A stretch of 64,000 nt of DNA, taken from contig NZ_JBBOUU010000001.1 in the NCBI RefSeq assembly GCF_038006205.1, positions 374,001 through 438,000 of the forward strand, written 5' to 3'. This DNA is from Solibacillus sp. FSL R7-0668 (lineage in GTDB: Bacteria; Bacillota; Bacilli; Bacillales_A; Planococcaceae). The notes beneath the pieces are model-generated. The model searched no databases and was not told the DNA's origin. It saw only the letters and a list, made by a program, of their open reading frames with translations. Positions within the stretch are counted from its first letter, which is position 1. The number at the start of each line of letters is the position of its first letter. The position numbers and the translations under genes were made by a program. Positions 62,839-64,000 of the stretch are shown here, piece after piece.

Positions 62839-64000
62839 TTATTTAAATTCGTTTAATTCCTTTGTTTCGCGTGTAGTGAACCAGTCTTGTACGTTCCAGA
62901 CCTTTGTTGCAAGTCCCTCATAAAATTCAGGCTCATGGGATACGAGTACAATCGTCCCTTTGAATTCCTTCATCGCACGTTTTAATTCTTCCTTCGCATC
63001 GACGTCTAAGTGGTTAGTCGGCTCGTCAAAGATTAACCAGTTTGTTTGGTCCATCATTAATTTACATAAACGAACTTTCGCCTGCTCACCACCAGAAAGG
63101 GAGTTCAATGGGCGCGTAATATGATCCGTTTTTAAGCCAGCGCGCGCTAATGCAGCACGAACCTGCGCTTGCTCCATCGAAGGGAACGCATTCCATACAT
63201 CATCGATTGGCGTGATTTTATCTGCTTTTACTTCCTGTTCGAAGTAGGAAGGCTCTAAGTAGTCGCCTAAAATCACTTTTCCATCTAACGGCTGTACTTT
63301 GCCAAGCATCGTTTTTAGTAATGTTGATTTACCGACACCGTTCATCCCAACAAGGGCGATTTTTTCACCGCGCTCGATTTGGAAGGTTAAAGGTGGTAAT
63401 AACGGCTTTTCTTTGTCATAGCCAATGACTAAGTTTTCTGCCTCTACAACATAGCGCCCTGGTGTACGTGCCTCTTTAAAGCTGAATTCTGGTTTTACAG
63501 CTGTTTCAGGACGGTCAATACGCTCCATACGGTCTAATTGCTTGGCACGTGATTTGGCACGACCACTTGTTGAATAACGTGCCTTATTGCGTGCGATGAA
63601 GTCCTCCTGCTGCTTAATGAATTCCTGTTGTTTTTCATAGGCATCAATATGCTGACGCTTGTTGATTTCCGCAAGCTCGGTGAATTTTTCGTATGTCGCT
63701 GTGTAACGCGTCATTTTCGTAAATTCTAAATGTAAAATGACATCCACCACGTCATTCATGAATTCTGTATCATGCGAAATTAATAAAAACGCATGAGGAT
63801 AGTTTTTTAAATAATTTTTTAACCATGTAACATGCTCTTCGTCCAAATAGTTCGTCGGCTCGTCCAGTAATAGAACTTTCGGCTTTTCCAGTAACAGCTT
63901 AGCTAGTAAAACCTTTGTACGCTGACCACCAGAAAGGGCTGCCACATCACGCTCTAAGCCGATTGCATCTAGACCTAAACCACGTGCAACTTCCTCGATT
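62839..64000 (-). CDS. ABC-F family ATPase (partial; runs off window)
   Basis: The gene extends past the right edge; the 5' part is missing. The ~387 residues present include the end of the first ATPase domain (ALSGGQRTKVLLAKLLL, KVLLLDEPTNYLDEEHV, AFLLISHDTEFMNDV) and the inter-domain linker (KARYSTSGRAKSRAKQLDRM). The second domain has Walker A GMNGVGKSTLLKTMLG, signature LSGGEQAKVRLCKL and NWLIFDEPTNHLDVDAKEEL. No membrane domain is present. ABC-F proteins bind ribosomes and rescue them from stalls or antibiotics. The internal Met before ALSGG is not a start, since the frame stays open to the window edge. Confidence 0.92.
   Translation of the reverse strand, partial: IEEVARGLGLDAIGLERDVAALSGGQRTKVLLAKLLLEKPKVLLLDEPTNYLDEEHVTWLKNYLKNYPHAFLLISHDTEFMNDVVDVILHLEFTKMTRYTATYEKFTELAEINKRQHIDAYEKQQEFIKQQEDFIARNKARYSTSGRAKSRAKQLDRMERIDRPETAVKPEFSFKEARTPGRYVVEAENLVIGYDKEKPLLPPLTFQIERGEKIALVGMNGVGKSTLLKTMLGKVQPLDGKVILGDYLEPSYFEQEVKADKITPIDDVWNAFPSMEQAQVRAALARAGLKTDHITRPLNSLSGGEQAKVRLCKLMMDQTNWLIFDEPTNHLDVDAKEELKRAMKEFKGTIVLVSHEPEFYEGLATKVWNVQDWFTTRETKELNEFK

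Noticed and set aside
1-64000. CRISPR arrays, rRNA and tRNA genes, insertion sequences
   Set aside because: No regularly spaced repeats, cloverleaf sequences, rRNA-like stretches or transposase motifs were noticed on reading both strands.

Overview
The window looks like chromosome of a low-GC Gram-positive of the Bacillaceae/Planococcaceae type (Lysinibacillus/Solibacillus-like). The evidence is strong GGAGG-type ribosome sites, many short hairpin+T-run terminators, and genes typical of that group (helD, ywbE, a ctaB-type farnesyltransferase, a yfmT-yfmS pair, an ABC-F protein, an Spx-like protein). No rRNA, tRNA, CRISPR array or transposase was seen. Genus assignment is inference.

Layout. 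0-12.3 kb is ordinary core/metabolic DNA: tandem GNAT, HelD, a membrane acyltransferase, DUF2804, an amidase, a nitroreductase, then an aminotransferase plus polar amino-acid ABC transporter operon. 12.3-14.2 kb holds a compact three-gene minus-strand cassette with its own terminator and upstream dyad: an unknown protein, a SecB-like chaperone, and a protein with a PD-(D/E)XK-like residue pattern. 14.2-22.2 kb carries ywbE, an M19 dipeptidase, an ABC exporter, an EVE/PUA-like plus HNH nuclease, and an XRE-cupin regulator / EutH-like transporter / Xaa-Pro aminopeptidase operon.

22.2-40.4 kb is a defence island. A divergent C5-cytosine methyltransferase and a 572-aa putative restriction enzyme come first. 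They are followed by a four-gene DISARM-like operon: two TTG-started genes that together have about the size expected of one DrmE, then DrmA-type helicase and DrmB-type DUF1998 protein, with no DrmC phospholipase-D gene. An HNH nuclease, a three-gene DnaB-like replication module and a Sau3AI-like (GATC) restriction-modification pair follow. The DISARM-like and Sau3AI-like genes look visibly more AT-rich than the flanking genes, which suggests acquisition by transfer.

40.4-53.2 kb mixes metabolism (aldehyde dehydrogenase + DUF779, AbrB-family membrane protein, heme O synthase, YfmT/YfmS-like dehydrogenase and soluble chemoreceptor, M20 dipeptidase) with a TumA/TumE-like toxin-antitoxin candidate and three frame-disrupted genes, each broken at a poly-A run. 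53.2-54.1 kb is an 880-bp gene-free stretch with several strong hairpins, including a 77-nt nearly continuous stem. 54.1-64 kb holds an AbgT transporter + M20D hydrolase operon, a PlsY paralogue overlapping a GNAT-aminotransferase fusion, a lone ECF sigma factor, an Spx-like protein lacking the second cysteine followed by a MarR regulator, a CstA-family transporter, and an ABC-F gene that runs off the window.

The two most interesting systems are the SecB-like/nuclease-like cassette at 12.37-14.09 kb and the unusual DISARM-like island with split drmE. All family calls come from reading motifs by eye; no database search was run.
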